Shown one piece after another: positions 12,432 to 24,685 of a stretch of DNA of 64,000 nucleotides (the stretch's first letter is position 1; each line of letters starts with the position of its first letter). The DNA comes from Plasmopara viticola. Its lineage: Eukaryota > Oomycota > Peronosporomycetes > Peronosporales > Peronosporaceae. The position numbers and the translations under genes are program-made. The notes beneath the pieces were generated by a model. That model ran no database searches. It was not told the origin of the DNA and saw only the letters and a program-made list of their open reading frames with translations. The stretch covers positions 248,001-312,000 of the forward strand of contig MBPM02000036.1 of the NCBI GenBank assembly GCA_001695595.3, in the 5' to 3' direction.

Positions 12432-15400
12432 ATGCTTGAGTTTCCGCTGCACGATGGGTTTTTTCCGCAGATTACACTGAGTCGAGAGGAGGTCAAGTAC
12501 TATAAACGATTGGGCAAAGAGCGCGTGACGCAGCTCATTCGTATCATTGAGGACGCCGACTGCGCGTACAAATGGAGCATCGCCGATGGCGCATCGCATC
12601 GCAGTCATAAATCGCGCTTTCCAAGCCTCAGTCTGGACAATAAAGACGACGTGTCTGTGCCGTGCTACCAAGCCAATTTCCTAGACTTTCAGCCCATGAA
12701 CAAATCGGCCCAAGCGTCGACCTTACTCAAGGCCAGTATCCAGCTACCCAATACCACAGTGGACGAAGTCTTGCGTGCAGTTGCCAAGAACGAGACGAAA
12801 GACTTTCGCAAAGCGGCGCGGTACATGCACGGGGACGCGTTTGTGGACGGCCGGACCTTGTTTAACTTTCCGCAACCTTCGACGCACGCCAAGCATTCTT
12901 ATCGTGCCATCAAGTGGCATGCGTATAAAACCCAACGGTCGCGGCATGGCGAAGCGGAAAAACTCTTGGATTTTTGCTATCTCGAGTACGCGGGCAAGAA
13001 GAAGCCCCATCCGGGGTCCAATGTCGTGGGGTTTTGTATCCAAGAGTCGATTTCGCGAGACCGGGAAGTCCCGACGTTGGAGAATTTCGGGATTGCGCGC
13101 GGGTATTTGTCCCGCATGGGCGTGATTGTGTCGAAAACGCACCAATTGAATACGTTCAAAGTGACGTCCATCTGTCAAATTGACGGGGACCTCAACCCCA
13201 TTGTCCGGCGCGTGTTGGAAGAAGTGATGCAAAAGACAGTGTGTGCAGTCGCTCGAATCGCGGGATTAGTGACGCGGCAGCGCGTGAGTAGCTTGCGCTT
13301 TGTTGAACAGTGGCAATGGGTCCCGAATTCAGACCGGAAAGCGTGCGCTGTATGCTTGCGTGGCTTTTACTTTCGTCGGAAACACCACTGTCGAACGTGT
13401 GGCGAAGTCGTGTGCTCGTCCTGTGCGTTGCTTCGCGAGTTGGAAGAGCCGATTTTTGACATTACGCACTTGCGCGTGTGTTCGGCGTGCATGACAAATG
13501 CTGGCGCGCACGGCCCATTGGCGGCTCCAAGTGCCACGGGAACCGGCAACGAGCCCGCGTCGTCGACTTCCAACGACACCGAGTCGTACATTCGTGGTCT
13601 ACGTAGTCCACAGCACAATTCGTATGAAGATACCATCTTTCAAATGCGTGAATCGCGCGATCGGGACCGTCGACAGAGTGATTTGGCCAGTGAAGTCTTG
13701 GAACGAGTCGAGACAGAGGAAAAGTCGGCCATGTTGCCTCGTCCACCTGGGAAGAGTCCGCTCCTGCGTGCTCAGGACAAATTGTTGGCACTGACCGAGG
13801 TTGTGGGCCATATTCGGCAAGTCCGTGATACCATTAACCTGACAATGTCCGAAGCAGCGGATGGAGAGCGACACGAAGAGATGAGCAATGACACGAAAGA
13901 ATTCAACGACATGTACAGTGAAATCACGAGCATTCGGGATGCACTGGAGAGTTCCGTCACGAATTTTGACGCTGCGTTAGCGAATGCAACAAATGCAGCG
14001 CCTGCCATGTACTACTCGGGTCCAAGCGACCGCAGTCTCGACTCGTATCGAGCAAATGATTGCCATCAAGAAGGTCCAATGACGCCGGATCAGTTTAATT
14101 CGGTTGCTCGGATTACGTTTGCGGCCGCACGCGCTACACGGCAAGCGGGTCAAGCATTTCTAGCGGTTGGAGAGCGTCACGCAGAACATACGAACCACAC
14201 GGGAGTAAATCAAGACGAGTACAACGAGGCAGCATCCGTGAACTCAGCAAGTACAAGTGATCCGACCAAGTATGATAGCGACGACCAAGACCCGGATCCG
14301 TATTCAGCATCGAATTATGAAAAAATCATGGCAACGTATCAGCCTGAGCACGTCAATTGCGACCAGGAAGACGAGGACGAGCCACCAGTTTCTCACCGAT
14401 TTGTTGACTCGGTGCGCCGCACTGCCGATATTTATAAACTTGAAAAGAAGATTGAGGACCTTCAGCGTTGTCTACAGATTGCTCAGCAAAAACTTGCCGT
14501 GATTGATCGTGAAGAGCCCGAGCCGGAAGCAAAGTCGCGACAGAAATTGGAAGCTGTGCGAGAATGCTCGGCACAGATGGAAATTGAGAGTGTGTTTGAA
14601 ATTTTTGGTGACCGCGACGAAGACAAGAAAGCGTTGCTGGACGATAAATCCTCTTGTGGCTCAAGGACATTGTTAAAGCCGTCCGATGACTCGATATTAA
14701 ACGGAGCGACGCAAGATCTCGTTTCGGAACTTCGTGGTGTCATGGCTTCTAGTGAGACGCCCGTGGGAGCGAGCGGTACGCCACGAAAGTTGCTATCGAG
14801 GTCGTCGACGCCCCTTCTACCTTCAAGAATCACAAAATCTCCGCCACACTCACCGCTTCCACCACTAGAGCCATTAGATAACAACTTACGCCATTCCCTG
14901 CCAGCAAAACCCAATACTGGCATACCAAACAGTGCTCATAACGTCAGCTCCAAAGGCAATAAAAAGAGTCCCGTCCGTAGTCCGTATCAAGCATCCGTGG
15001 CTGGCACGGAAGAGTCCTACTTGCAAGCTTTAGGCACGACGTACGGCGATGATAGTTATGCTTCAATGTCCTCCGAGGACATTAGTGAAGAAGATTCATC
15101 CGATAACTTGTCGCTGCTTAGCAGTCAAGACAATTGTAATCCTCCGTTGAAAAGACCCGAAACGTTTTTTGTGGAAGAAAACTTGGATGCCCTTCTTCAA
15201 AAGCGGAAAACAGTGGCAATCGAAACACCCTTTTTACAAAACCCCGCGACGCTGTCTCCAACCTGTGTTCTTGTAGAGAGGGACGAACGGGATGAGCTTC
15301 GAGAGCTCATGGCTGGACTTGTCCGTCCTCGTAGCTCATCCGTACCATTCCAGTCGGGACAAATGGGTGGCGTTTCGTCGGGTGAGCCTTTGCATGGCTT

Positions 15401-15785
15401 TGAGAAAGCATCGTGGAGTGACGACGCTCGTGACCGCAATCCAATGGCACGTCAAGTGGACGAAACTGTTCATGAGATTCGGTCGTGCCTTGCAAGCTGT
15501 CGTTGTGAGTGTCCGTCCGACTCGGAACGAGCCCGTAAATTGACGTCGATTTTTAAAGTGCTGCGATCTCTTCATCGGGAAGGCGTGCGTTCGAAATTCC
15601 GTACGCTTCAGCACGATGACATTCGCTACTCAAAGATGCTGCAAGCAACTCCCAGTATTATCAAGCTACTTAAGCTCGCTGGCTACGTGTCTCTGCAGCA
15701 AAAATTAATGATGCGACGAGTGGATCAGGACTATCTTGCATTGTTTTTGAAAGAATTGGAGCACGAACTTCACGTTGCCGAATAG
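12432..15785 (+). CDS. START-FYVE protein with C-terminal PUB-like domain
   Basis: A 1117-residue single-exon protein. The start is the ATG of MLEFPLHDGFFPQITL, which aligns with the paralogue at 21697; the in-frame sequence upstream has no ATG support. Residues about 20-265 resemble a START lipid-binding domain as found in oomycete START-FYVE proteins. Residues about 299-357 are a FYVE zinc finger with CxxC pairs and the PI3P-binding basic signature RRKHHCRTCG (H318, H319, C320). This predicts recruitment to endosomal PI3P. A long acidic, serine-rich linker follows, with a coiled-coil-like helix near 660-695. Residues about 1025-1112 look like a PUB domain (IIKLLKLAGY, then RVDQDYLALFLKEL), the fold that binds CDC48/p97 tails. 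The domain calls are by eye; START-FYVE is firm, PUB is probable. Confidence 0.9.
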   Translation: MLEFPLHDGFFPQITLSREEVKYYKRLGKERVTQLIRIIEDADCAYKWSIADGASHRSHKSRFPSLSLDNKDDVSVPCYQANFLDFQPMNKSAQASTLLKASIQLPNTTVDEVLRAVAKNETKDFRKAARYMHGDAFVDGRTLFNFPQPSTHAKHSYRAIKWHAYKTQRSRHGEAEKLLDFCYLEYAGKKKPHPGSNVVGFCIQESISRDREVPTLENFGIARGYLSRMGVIVSKTHQLNTFKVTSICQIDGDLNPIVRRVLEEVMQKTVCAVARIAGLVTRQRVSSLRFVEQWQWVPNSDRKACAVCLRGFYFRRKHHCRTCGEVVCSSCALLRELEEPIFDITHLRVCSACMTNAGAHGPLAAPSATGTGNEPASSTSNDTESYIRGLRSPQHNSYEDTIFQMRESRDRDRRQSDLASEVLERVETEEKSAMLPRPPGKSPLLRAQDKLLALTEVVGHIRQVRDTINLTMSEAADGERHEEMSNDTKEFNDMYSEITSIRDALESSVTNFDAALANATNAAPAMYYSGPSDRSLDSYRANDCHQEGPMTPDQFNSVARITFAAARATRQAGQAFLAVGERHAEHTNHTGVNQDEYNEAASVNSASTSDPTKYDSDDQDPDPYSASNYEKIMATYQPEHVNCDQEDEDEPPVSHRFVDSVRRTADIYKLEKKIEDLQRCLQIAQQKLAVIDREEPEPEAKSRQKLEAVRECSAQMEIESVFEIFGDRDEDKKALLDDKSSCGSRTLLKPSDDSILNGATQDLVSELRGVMASSETPVGASGTPRKLLSRSSTPLLPSRITKSPPHSPLPPLEPLDNNLRHSLPAKPNTGIPNSAHNVSSKGNKKSPVRSPYQASVAGTEESYLQALGTTYGDDSYASMSSEDISEEDSSDNLSLLSSQDNCNPPLKRPETFFVEENLDALLQKRKTVAIETPFLQNPATLSPTCVLVERDERDELRELMAGLVRPRSSSVPFQSGQMGGVSSGEPLHGFEKASWSDDARDRNPMARQVDETVHEIRSCLASCRCECPSDSERARKLTSIFKVLRSLHREGVRSKFRTLQHDDIRYSKMLQATPSIIKLLKLAGYVSLQQKLMMRRVDQDYLALFLKELEHELHVAE

Positions 15786-18700
15786 AACGAGCATCAATTT
15801 TACTAGTGGCCAAGTGCAGATATATTAAAGCACTTGGGATAGACGAATTACACACACCTAGACTATCACGTGATAAATTGCGTTTAGAATTTACCTTGTC
15901 TTTGTATTTTTGAGAAGCAGCAAATGTATCTTTTGCCACATAACTTCTTGCTCTGCGTCTGATTAGGGCGATAAGAAAGACTTACACGGTTGAAGCATTC
16001 AATGTGCTGATTGCGCACTGGAAATGCTGTTACAATGGCAAATACGGCCTCATTTTTGCAGAGTTGCAATCGTCAGTCTAGCACTTGCTACTACATAACA
16101 CTCATTTCACCCGTAAAGTAAGTCCCTGCAATAATAGCGATCACCAATTCATACGCTTACTGAGGATTGAAGGTAGGCTTAAATATATTGATCAACTAAG
16201 CCAATCCTTTAAGTGCATGCAATTGCACACTTCAGTCAGGGGTAGTGAGCATTTGTTCACCGAACGATAGTAGGTACTACACCTGCACACCCGTGCAAGG
16301 TTTTGTGTGTACCTAAAATCACTTTGTTGCCATTACTATGCTTACGAAAATTGTCTATTTACTTGGACCTTTAAAGGTTCAAGATAGAATTTACGGTCTT
16401 ACCTCACGACCAACAAACACTATGTGCTTCTTGAGAGAGTGCTGGCTATAGTGAGCCGAAGAATTCAGCGTCCTTTGCAGCTAATTCCTACTTTCTAGTA
16501 GCTAGAACGCGTGCTTTGCCAATAATGTCTATGCGCTAGGATCCAAAAGAATTAAAAGATTCCAACTATCCCATTAGTCAAAGTCTACTTTCTTGACAAT
16601 TTAAGGCTTTCGACAGCACGAAGTCAATCTCTTGTCTTCGGCATTGACAAATTCGATATTATCTTGGGTATGCCGCCGCTAGAACAGAACGGGCACTGGG
16701 TTGATAAGTGAAAAGTGCGAGTCGTTTAAGTTTTCGCAACAGGGGTTAGTGAGTCATGTTCTCATTCTTGTGAAGCTATTGCCTACTTTAAAGGAGATTC
16801 TGTGCAGCTATACGCCTAGAAGATGTATGTGAGGCTTCAAAGACACAGAAGGAAGACAACAAAACATATTTATGAACTTTATTAGAAAAAATGCGTACAG
16901 TTACCATAGGCGCAAAAAGATCGATTTGAATGTGGGTTGCACTACGTCACTTAGTGTGGGTAACAATGCTCCGCAAGAGGGTAGCACAGCTTCACTAAAC
17001 AAAGGGTAGAACATAGCATCACAGGTAGCAATGAACATCACTAACACTTTCGAGTAACATAAGTCTGCAAGAGCAAGATCGCGATGCAATGTCTTGTGGA
17101 TATCTAAATATCCTGTGTCTGACAGCGAGTTCTCCAGAAAATTATCAATTTGTTTCAATGGCCATAGCAATGCAAATACGTCTATGGCTTTTTGTCGAGT
17201 GGGAGGCTAAAGTATCGCACCAACACCGATTTTTGTACTTCGAAGGTGAACGGGAAGTAGCGACAGGTCTATGCTTGCTATTTTAGTAACAGTGCAATCC
17301 ATCTAAAGAAATGAGCTGCTAGATAATGAAACCGGAGGCAGTTTGAATAGTACACTAGATTAAGTAGACATTTACAAGCAGCTAACAATAGTTATTAATT
17401 AAAGGCTTTATTGACTAACGAATTTGTCAAACTAATAAAGCTGATAGTCATTGGTGCGATATTTCGTCGCGTCAGGCAGGGATGACAAATTAGTTTGTTG
17501 GCACTTTGGGAGAAATCGCAGATGCTGTACCTAGATTTTGTTTCAAAATTAGCTCGCGACTTATGCTTGTCGCCTCCACCATTTTAAATTAAGTAAATTT
17601 GAAACCTGAACTGTCTTTTAGCCTGAAGCATAAAAAATCTACTTAATCGCCGCCTTAATTTTGGAAAGAAAGTATAGTGATAGCTTTGTGATAAACAAAA
17701 TCTGCTGTTCCTGTCCCGAAGTCTGTTGTTACTTTTTGAGGTTCAAGCAATTCACTTTTTAAGCTGCGTCATTTAGCGCTCTCGTGTTCTTTCTGGACTG
17801 TCGACTATTTCTGTCTTTATTGCACATTGCACACTAACGGGATGTTTCGCATGTGAGCTTTGTTTTTGACACTACGTTCTTCGCAATCTTACCGTTTGTG
17901 TCGTATGTTGGATGCGCAAATTTTCCTTGGACACGCACCAGCGACCCTGATTGCTTTTCTTCATCGACCGCTTTCTTGTCAATACCGACAGAATATGATC
18001 TCAAACGAACAATATTGTTCATACCATCTATTCTAAAGCATATCGTGCTACTTTTTCACGCTGAGTACTACCATTCCTACAATCACCGTGGCGATAGTTT
18101 GCTGAAATTCACAATACAATAAGACATAATCATTGCATTGTGCTATAATTATTGTGTATTGCGCGTTTGCACATTTACGAAATGCTCATGAAAAACCTTG
18201 ATGATTGATGTCGTCACTAACAACACGCTACAATTACGATCAATATATTATTAGCTGTCAAATATTTGGCGTGATAATTGTTAATACCTTCAACTTAACC
18301 TAGATCACTAAACAATTGGCGACTCAATTCACTATTAACATGTTAGACGTTCTTTTCTTTGTTTGTCCCTCAATCGACGCGACTTCTTGTTAGTCGGTTC
18401 GAAATTCGAATCATCCGTTTGCTCTTGGCTTCTTTAGAACACTTGATATTTCACCAGTAGCACCTTCTGTACTTTTTGTAGGTTATTGTAACGCGTCTCG
18501 CCCTGAAATGTCTACTTGATAAATTTCCCATCCATTGAACTTGCGCGACAAATTGCAAATGAAGCTGTACCAATTCCACGGTAGCTTCTTTTCCTGCTAG
18601 TGACTCTATTCTGAGCTTTTATAGCTTTGCATCTTGCACGCTCATTTCCGTGACTGATATTGCATGTACTTACTTGTGATTCAGTCGTCGCGGTACATGT

Positions 18701-21696
18701 CGTTGTGGTAGCTCTAGATGTGAAGCTTGCGCCATTTCCATTTTTTTATCACATTCCCCAGCCTGTAATTCTATTGATCAAAACCCAGGAGACTCTGTGA
18801 CTTTTCTAGTCAATCGAAACGTCCTAGAAAGTCTGATAACACGAACAGAATCTTGCTATGTGCCTCCTTCCTCTTTTTCCTTTGCTTTGGCTTTGCTATC
18901 GCATTTTCTGTCGGACTGAGCTGCACTGCTACTTCTTTGGCTAAAGTAAACCTGTTGACCTCGTAATCTTTGAAATTATTGAAGCGGTTCGCACAACAGG
19001 AAGGAAACCAAGAATCAAATACATTGAATACTTTGACAATGCTGCTCGACTCACTCTGAGATGATCGGCGCAACAGCCATGTCACATTATATTGCTACGT
19101 CATCTTCCTGCTTACTCGGTCTAGTTGCTGCATTTTGATTGGCCTTGAACACAATCTAGGCTTACACTTCGTTTCTTTGCTGGCTGCGTAGCTCGGGTCG
19201 ACAAGCATAAAATCAGCGCTTTAATTTGCCGGTATTTCAGCAGTTTTAAACTTCTAGTATACATATAACTTATTCTATTTGACAGGCCTATCCTGAACTT
19301 AAAAGCACGTACATGATGGTGTCGGCCTGCAAGATTATATTCAAAAGTTTCATATCTGGTCCAAGTCATGTTTGTCGATAAGACTCTAAATGTGACAAGA
19401 GCGCTTTCGCGAAGAACGCGTACTCGCTGAGGATTTTGTCCGAGCACTCTATCTGAGGCTTTGAAGTGACATTCGCTTAGTGATTGACCGGTGTCAGGCC
19501 AATGACTGAGACTATAAACTCGATCTTCTTTTAGCCCCAAAAGTCGACATCGTTCAAGTTCCCCAACGCTGTATTGTCTCGTCGTTTCAGGAAAACCACA
19601 TGACATCAGTTTTCATTTATCTACACTTGGGCTTCCTCCTATAAAGGTATCGATTAATACGGCTGCCAACAACATCATCTAACCCACGTATCACTCGAAC
19701 ACCTCAATGCCCAGGTTGCCTCCGACCAAAAGTGATCAACACTCAAGGTCTTTCAACACCTCACCGGTATCGGCGCGGTAAGCCTGGCGATAGCGCTTTT
19801 TGCGGGTCCAAGCCTGTGGAAACAAGGAGCCACTAGAGCGGCTGCGCATTACTCTCGTACCCTCCTACCTGAGGGTTGGTCTAAGGGCTGGGCAATTTAT
19901 CTTAGAATTGCACCACGTGAATGCTTCGCTTCTGATGACATCTGACTACTCCACAGCATATATAACATATACTGGCTTCCTAACTAAGATCATCATGGAG
20001 CCTTCGTGAGTGACCTTTCTTGTTTGCCGGTGCGCAAAGTTTTTCACCGCGCCGTCCTCAATCGAAAATCAATATGGTCGCGTGCGCGACTAGCAGTCCA
20101 TATTTTAAGGTAGAGCTGTCAAGTTCTTGTAATCTTAATTCTCATGGTGTGTACCAGTCAAGCAGGAACTAAGTTCCTCGTTAATTGGGTGCCTTATCTC
20201 TACTAGGAAAGAGAGCTTCCCAGATTTTAAAAAGGCGTTGATTCTAACATTAAATTTTGAAGATATAAATTCAGTTTGTCGGATCCATTTGTAATTTATT
20301 TCTCTTGCTTAACGCAGCTATTGCAGCAAAATTTGCTTTGCTCGACAGCGCTCAAGACCATTGACGCTAAATCCAAGTCATTTAGCTCATGGACACCTCC
20401 CGAACATCGAAAAAGTATCCGCAATACCTTTGTAGGCTGTCATTCTCTTGAAGTTCGCTTTTTTATCGTCGCTGCCTACACTTGCAAGAGTTGCATGACG
20501 GGCTTACCCTTAGGTCATCCACGAAACTTGACTTGTACGGGGAGGAGAGCCCTGGTGAGGAAGGCCTTCTTAAATATATGTAGAAACGTGTTGAGCTAAA
20601 GCTTTTTCAAGGAAACGTGAGTGCTGGCGGCTTTTCAACTTCGCCAGTAAGAGCGTTGCCCTTAACTATTTCTTTCGACACGGTAAAGAATTGCTCAAAA
20701 GGGATAGTTTTGCAGTACATGTCCGGATCTTAGGCCGGTCTTTTCGATAATAGAGTGATTACGTATCGTGTACGTGACCGTGACCACTATAGTGGACTTC
20801 TTATTCACCTTTATTCGGAGCAACGGGTTTTGTTGCTGAATTTGTGCCACTTGGGTCCTAAAAAATAATTTGAGGTTGTAGAGATCGAGCGCCATAAAAC
20901 GATCCAGCTGCCCAGCAGCAGGGTGGGCGTCCTTGGACTTATAAAATATAGCAAGTCTCTCGAAGACCGCAAACTGCGCGTCCGACTGATGAGAATAGAT
21001 CAATCGATCAATTTCGGAGCCTTGAAGAAGTATTCAGTTTCCATTTTTATCAAGCGGACGTAGGTTCGACTATCAAGTTCTACCACACATGAATTCCTTG
21101 CATAGAGGAGGTGGGCAGACACTAACCAATTAGCGACCAATCACTATCTTCAGTGTTTTATAAAAATGTGTATATATATATGTCGTATTATTATTAGACA
21201 ACTATATATATTTTTGTATATCTGCAACATTATTCTATTGGTATTAAGCCATCTTTTAGCATGTACTTGATAAAAATGGGTTGCCAAACCTCCTAGTATT
21301 CTATTGTAGAAAAGAAATAGTCAGTGTAGGGGTCGTATGTTCGAAAACCTGAATGCTTTATACACTTAGGCTTTCAATCCATCCACCAGAAATGACAGAT
21401 AGCCCCTGAATGCACCGTTTATTCACCGCCCCGACAATCGTTAAGTTTTAAGCAATAAAGTAATAGCGAATTGCATTAAAAAAAAAAGAAACAAACGCGC
21501 CGCAATCGCGACTTGCATCCTCTCAAGAAAAAGACCAGAATACAAACAATTAAACGCACCGGTGCTTGAACCTTCCTGGCCAAGTAAAAAGGAGCAATTA
21601 GCCAGTAGAAATGCCGTAAAACTTGAAGAGTCAGTATACGAAAGATTGTGAGACTGTAGTCCGTGGGGTATACACCTCAGACTCGAATTGTCCACC
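15786..21696. other. spacer between the two START-FYVE paralogues
   Basis: No recognisable gene over 5.9 kb. Short open frames occur, the longest at 19121-19606 minus (161 codons), without known domains. A minus frame at 20695-21003 (SDAQFAVFERLA..YKSK) resembles part of the plus frame at 41624-41911 (SDEKFAQPRRLA..YKSK), so both may come from one repeat family. AT-rich, TA-dinucleotide-rich DNA lies at 21170-21240. The paralogues may once have been adjacent and been separated by repeat insertion. Confidence 0.4.
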
Positions 21697-24360
21697 ATGA
21701 CGACGGACCTCCCATTGCCACTAGAGTCGGGCTTCTTTCCGCAAATGGTGCTGACCGTGGACGACCTCATGCACTATCGTCGGGTGGGCAAGGAACGCGT
21801 GGCTCAACTCATGCGCGTGATTGACGACGTGGATTGCATCTACTGCTGGAAGGACTTGAAAGCACGCAACAATCGCAGCGTTCAAAAGGCGCAGTTTCTG
21901 GATATTCAGCTCAGTACAAAGCAGCCAGCATTGCAACAAGCGTCTACAATTTATAAATCCAGTGTTCATCTTGTGGACGTCCAAGCAGAGGAGATTCTTC
22001 AAGCAATTGCCAAGGTCAAGACGCGCGATGCACGACGGGTGTCGCGATATTTGTACCGAGACGACGTCCTTGATACCCAGACGCTCTTGACGTTTCCAAC
22101 GTCCTCGGATTGTAAGAAACCAAGCTATTCCTATCGAGCCATCAAGTGGTGTTTGCTAAAGGGTATGAGAAAAGACGTGCAAAAGTGTCTGGACTTTTGT
22201 TACTTGGAGTACGCAGGCAAGCGAAAAGCTCGTGCAACCGCCAATAGTGTTGTTGGCTTTTGCATTCAAGAATCGATCGCCAAGAATCGAGAAGTCCCGA
22301 CATTAGAGCACTACAACATTCTACGTGGGCAATTTGTCCGCACAGGTTTCGTAATTACCAAGACGCATCAATCGAATATTCTCAAAGTTACAGCGATTGC
22401 ACAAGTGGATGGAGCGTTGGAATCAGCTGCAGTGAGGACGATAATGGAGGAGATTATGATCGAGTACGTGACAGCCGTGCATCGCGTCAAAGGATTGATC
22501 GAACGTCAACGGATGGGGAAATTGCATTTTCTCGACGAGTGGGACTGGATCCCAGGCAAGGAACGCAAAGCCTGTGCGGTTTGTTTGCGAGGATTTTATT
22601 TGCATTGGAAATACCATTGCGCGACGTGTGGAGAAGTCGTGTGTTCGAAATGTGCGCCATTGCGTGAGCTGGAGGAGCCTTTGGATGACCAGACACATGC
22701 TCTGCGCGTGTGTTCGGTTTGTATGGCACAAGCAAGTGGCCATCACGGCAGTAGTTTGTTTTCTAGAGTCACAGAAAGCGAAGAAGGCTTGCTTGAATCC
22801 ACAACAGGTACGACCAATGTGGGGACAGAAACCTATATTAATGGCCTACGCTACCCAAAACACCGAGGAGTAGTAAAAGACGTGTCGCTGCGTCGATCAA
22901 TTTCACCTCGTCATTCTCTGGTCTCTAGTCACAGCAGCAGTCAGTACAATGAAATGGATATTGGGTCAAAGGGCAGCGTACAGCATCAACGTGCAGCGTC
23001 CGAGGCTGTCCGACGAGGGCATCACGCCACTGATGTGCGTCATTTGACATTGTCGTCTCCGGGAAAAGCGGAAACAGAAGCTCTGTCGAAGCTTGTTCAG
23101 CATGTGCGACAGATTCGGGACACGATTAACGTGGCTATCTCGGAGGCGGAGGAAGTAGAACGTCACGGTATGTTGCTTACAAGTGGTCGAACAGACGACG
23201 CTGGTGCAGATCGATTTAATGAAATCAACGATCGATTCATGAAGCTTCGAGACACGCTGGACATATCCAGCTCGGACTTGGAGAATGCACTCGAATCTAT
23301 CAATGGTATTGACCGGATGCGTCCATCAAACACGACATTGGATCCCTCGGACAAAGGATCCGCTTTGAGCTACGCAGAAAGTGAGCATTCGATTTCGTTG
23401 GATAGTGAGAGATTCGAACTGCATTCGCCACGATCTTCACTTCTATCAGCCTCGGCTCGGTCGCTGGAATACCAAGATGCGGGTGAACCTTTGCCATCGC
23501 CAAGACCGGTCGACGAGAATCCTGTTAACAATGCGCTTGCACTAGAGAAAGCGATTCAGTGGACTCGCTACCCCGACCCAGTCGAAAACTTGTACTCGAC
23601 TGGAATTCCAACGTCATCATTGGTACCACCTGTCGTGAACGCGAAGAATCGAGGGATTGAGCGACTTGCACAGAAGATCGACCGTCTGCATCAACGTCTT
23701 GAGGCTCCGCAGACTGAGAACAAGGTGCCGATAGTGGATGGAAATACAAATGATGAACCGGAACCCGAGAGCCAAGTATCTGGTCCACTTTGGAAACCAT
23801 ATGAAGCGATCGCAAATTCGTCTTCTTCGATTGCGTCAAGGAAGCAACCTCCTCGTGTACCTGATCCATCTCGTGTCCCGCCTGATCTTGTGGCTAATTT
23901 GCGGGGCGTCATGAATTCGAGTGAATTGACGCATGCGCCACCGCGTCGACGGACTGCAGGATCCCCTTCGCTCTCCAATTCGTCAAGACGCTTTAATAGA
24001 GCGCCTCCGCCTCCACGTCCGGCGATGCCTCCAATGCTTTCAGCTTATGAATATGATTCTCAACATCAACTTCAGCGAGTGCATCAACGCAGTCGCGATC
24101 AATCTCATGATCAAGAGTCTCAAGCCGTCGAAGCAAGTCTTGATGAAGCTTCAAGCCGGAACGACCGAGGAGAAAAAGCTTTTTTGAATATAGAGGAAAG
24201 GACGGCCGCACAATTGCAGTCACTATCAAGATTGTTTCGAAATGGAGATCGCGATGAAAGCAGCAAGTTGCGTGAGTTGATGGAAGAACTTGCGAAAGCG
24301 CCGTTACGTAGCCGATGTTCGAGCGGCCAGTCCACTGGAGCTCCGCCTACGGAAAAGTAG
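21697..24360 (+). CDS. START-FYVE paralogue with degenerate FYVE signature
   Basis: An 887-residue single-exon protein. The frame is open from 21688, but the first ATG is at 21697 in a good context (ccaccATGa) and aligns with the paralogue start. Residues about 12-265 match the START-like half of the gene at 12432 closely (FFPQ..., RAIKW, VVGFCIQESI, REVPTLE). The FYVE-type finger at about 287-345 keeps the CxxC pairs and WDWIP lead, but the basic motif reads HWKYHCATCG (H303-C311) instead of RRKHHCRTCG, so PI3P binding is doubtful. The linker shares the motif LRGVM.SSE with the paralogue. The protein ends soon after a shared LRELM segment and lacks the PUB-like tail. It is convergent with the UVSSA-like gene. 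Confidence 0.9.
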   Translation: MTTDLPLPLESGFFPQMVLTVDDLMHYRRVGKERVAQLMRVIDDVDCIYCWKDLKARNNRSVQKAQFLDIQLSTKQPALQQASTIYKSSVHLVDVQAEEILQAIAKVKTRDARRVSRYLYRDDVLDTQTLLTFPTSSDCKKPSYSYRAIKWCLLKGMRKDVQKCLDFCYLEYAGKRKARATANSVVGFCIQESIAKNREVPTLEHYNILRGQFVRTGFVITKTHQSNILKVTAIAQVDGALESAAVRTIMEEIMIEYVTAVHRVKGLIERQRMGKLHFLDEWDWIPGKERKACAVCLRGFYLHWKYHCATCGEVVCSKCAPLRELEEPLDDQTHALRVCSVCMAQASGHHGSSLFSRVTESEEGLLESTTGTTNVGTETYINGLRYPKHRGVVKDVSLRRSISPRHSLVSSHSSSQYNEMDIGSKGSVQHQRAASEAVRRGHHATDVRHLTLSSPGKAETEALSKLVQHVRQIRDTINVAISEAEEVERHGMLLTSGRTDDAGADRFNEINDRFMKLRDTLDISSSDLENALESINGIDRMRPSNTTLDPSDKGSALSYAESEHSISLDSERFELHSPRSSLLSASARSLEYQDAGEPLPSPRPVDENPVNNALALEKAIQWTRYPDPVENLYSTGIPTSSLVPPVVNAKNRGIERLAQKIDRLHQRLEAPQTENKVPIVDGNTNDEPEPESQVSGPLWKPYEAIANSSSSIASRKQPPRVPDPSRVPPDLVANLRGVMNSSELTHAPPRRRTAGSPSLSNSSRRFNRAPPPPRPAMPPMLSAYEYDSQHQLQRVHQRSRDQSHDQESQAVEASLDEASSRNDRGEKAFLNIEERTAAQLQSLSRLFRNGDRDESSKLRELMEELAKAPLRSRCSSGQSTGAPPTEK

Positions 24361-24685
24361 GGTGTGTTGTAAGAATGTAGAAAAAAGCGTAATGTTGCTC
24401 CTATTACAGTTAAATAAAGATTCAGCAATTTCTTAAAGTGCTGTAAAGCAGTAACGAGTATTTATTACAAGTATTTCAAATTCACACACCTGGCAACTAT
24501 TTTTTTCAATCTATGGCTCGGCACTTTAAATCCAGCAAGAGCTTGCAACATCTTCCTTTAAATTCAATGCACGTCCAAGGAGCAACACTGTAATTTTCGT
24601 TGATTAACCTTCCGCTTGTTTCGTCATTGTGACACGTGCTAAAGGTGCATGACCGCCTATCTCGCGGTATCTTTTTGACAAAGCA
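24361..24685. other. convergent 3' intergenic region
   Basis: About 325 bases separate the stop of the START-FYVE gene from the stop of the minus-strand UVSSA-like gene, so both 3' UTRs should lie here. An aataaaga stretch near 24413 could serve the plus-strand gene's polyadenylation. Nothing else is visible. Confidence 0.5.

Noticed and set aside
19121..19606. 161-codon minus-strand frame as a gene
   Set aside because: No domain, signal peptide or neighbouring gene structure supports it; it lies in a repeat-rich spacer.
21688..21696. TTG start of the second START-FYVE protein
   Set aside because: The ATG nine bases later has a good context and matches the family start.
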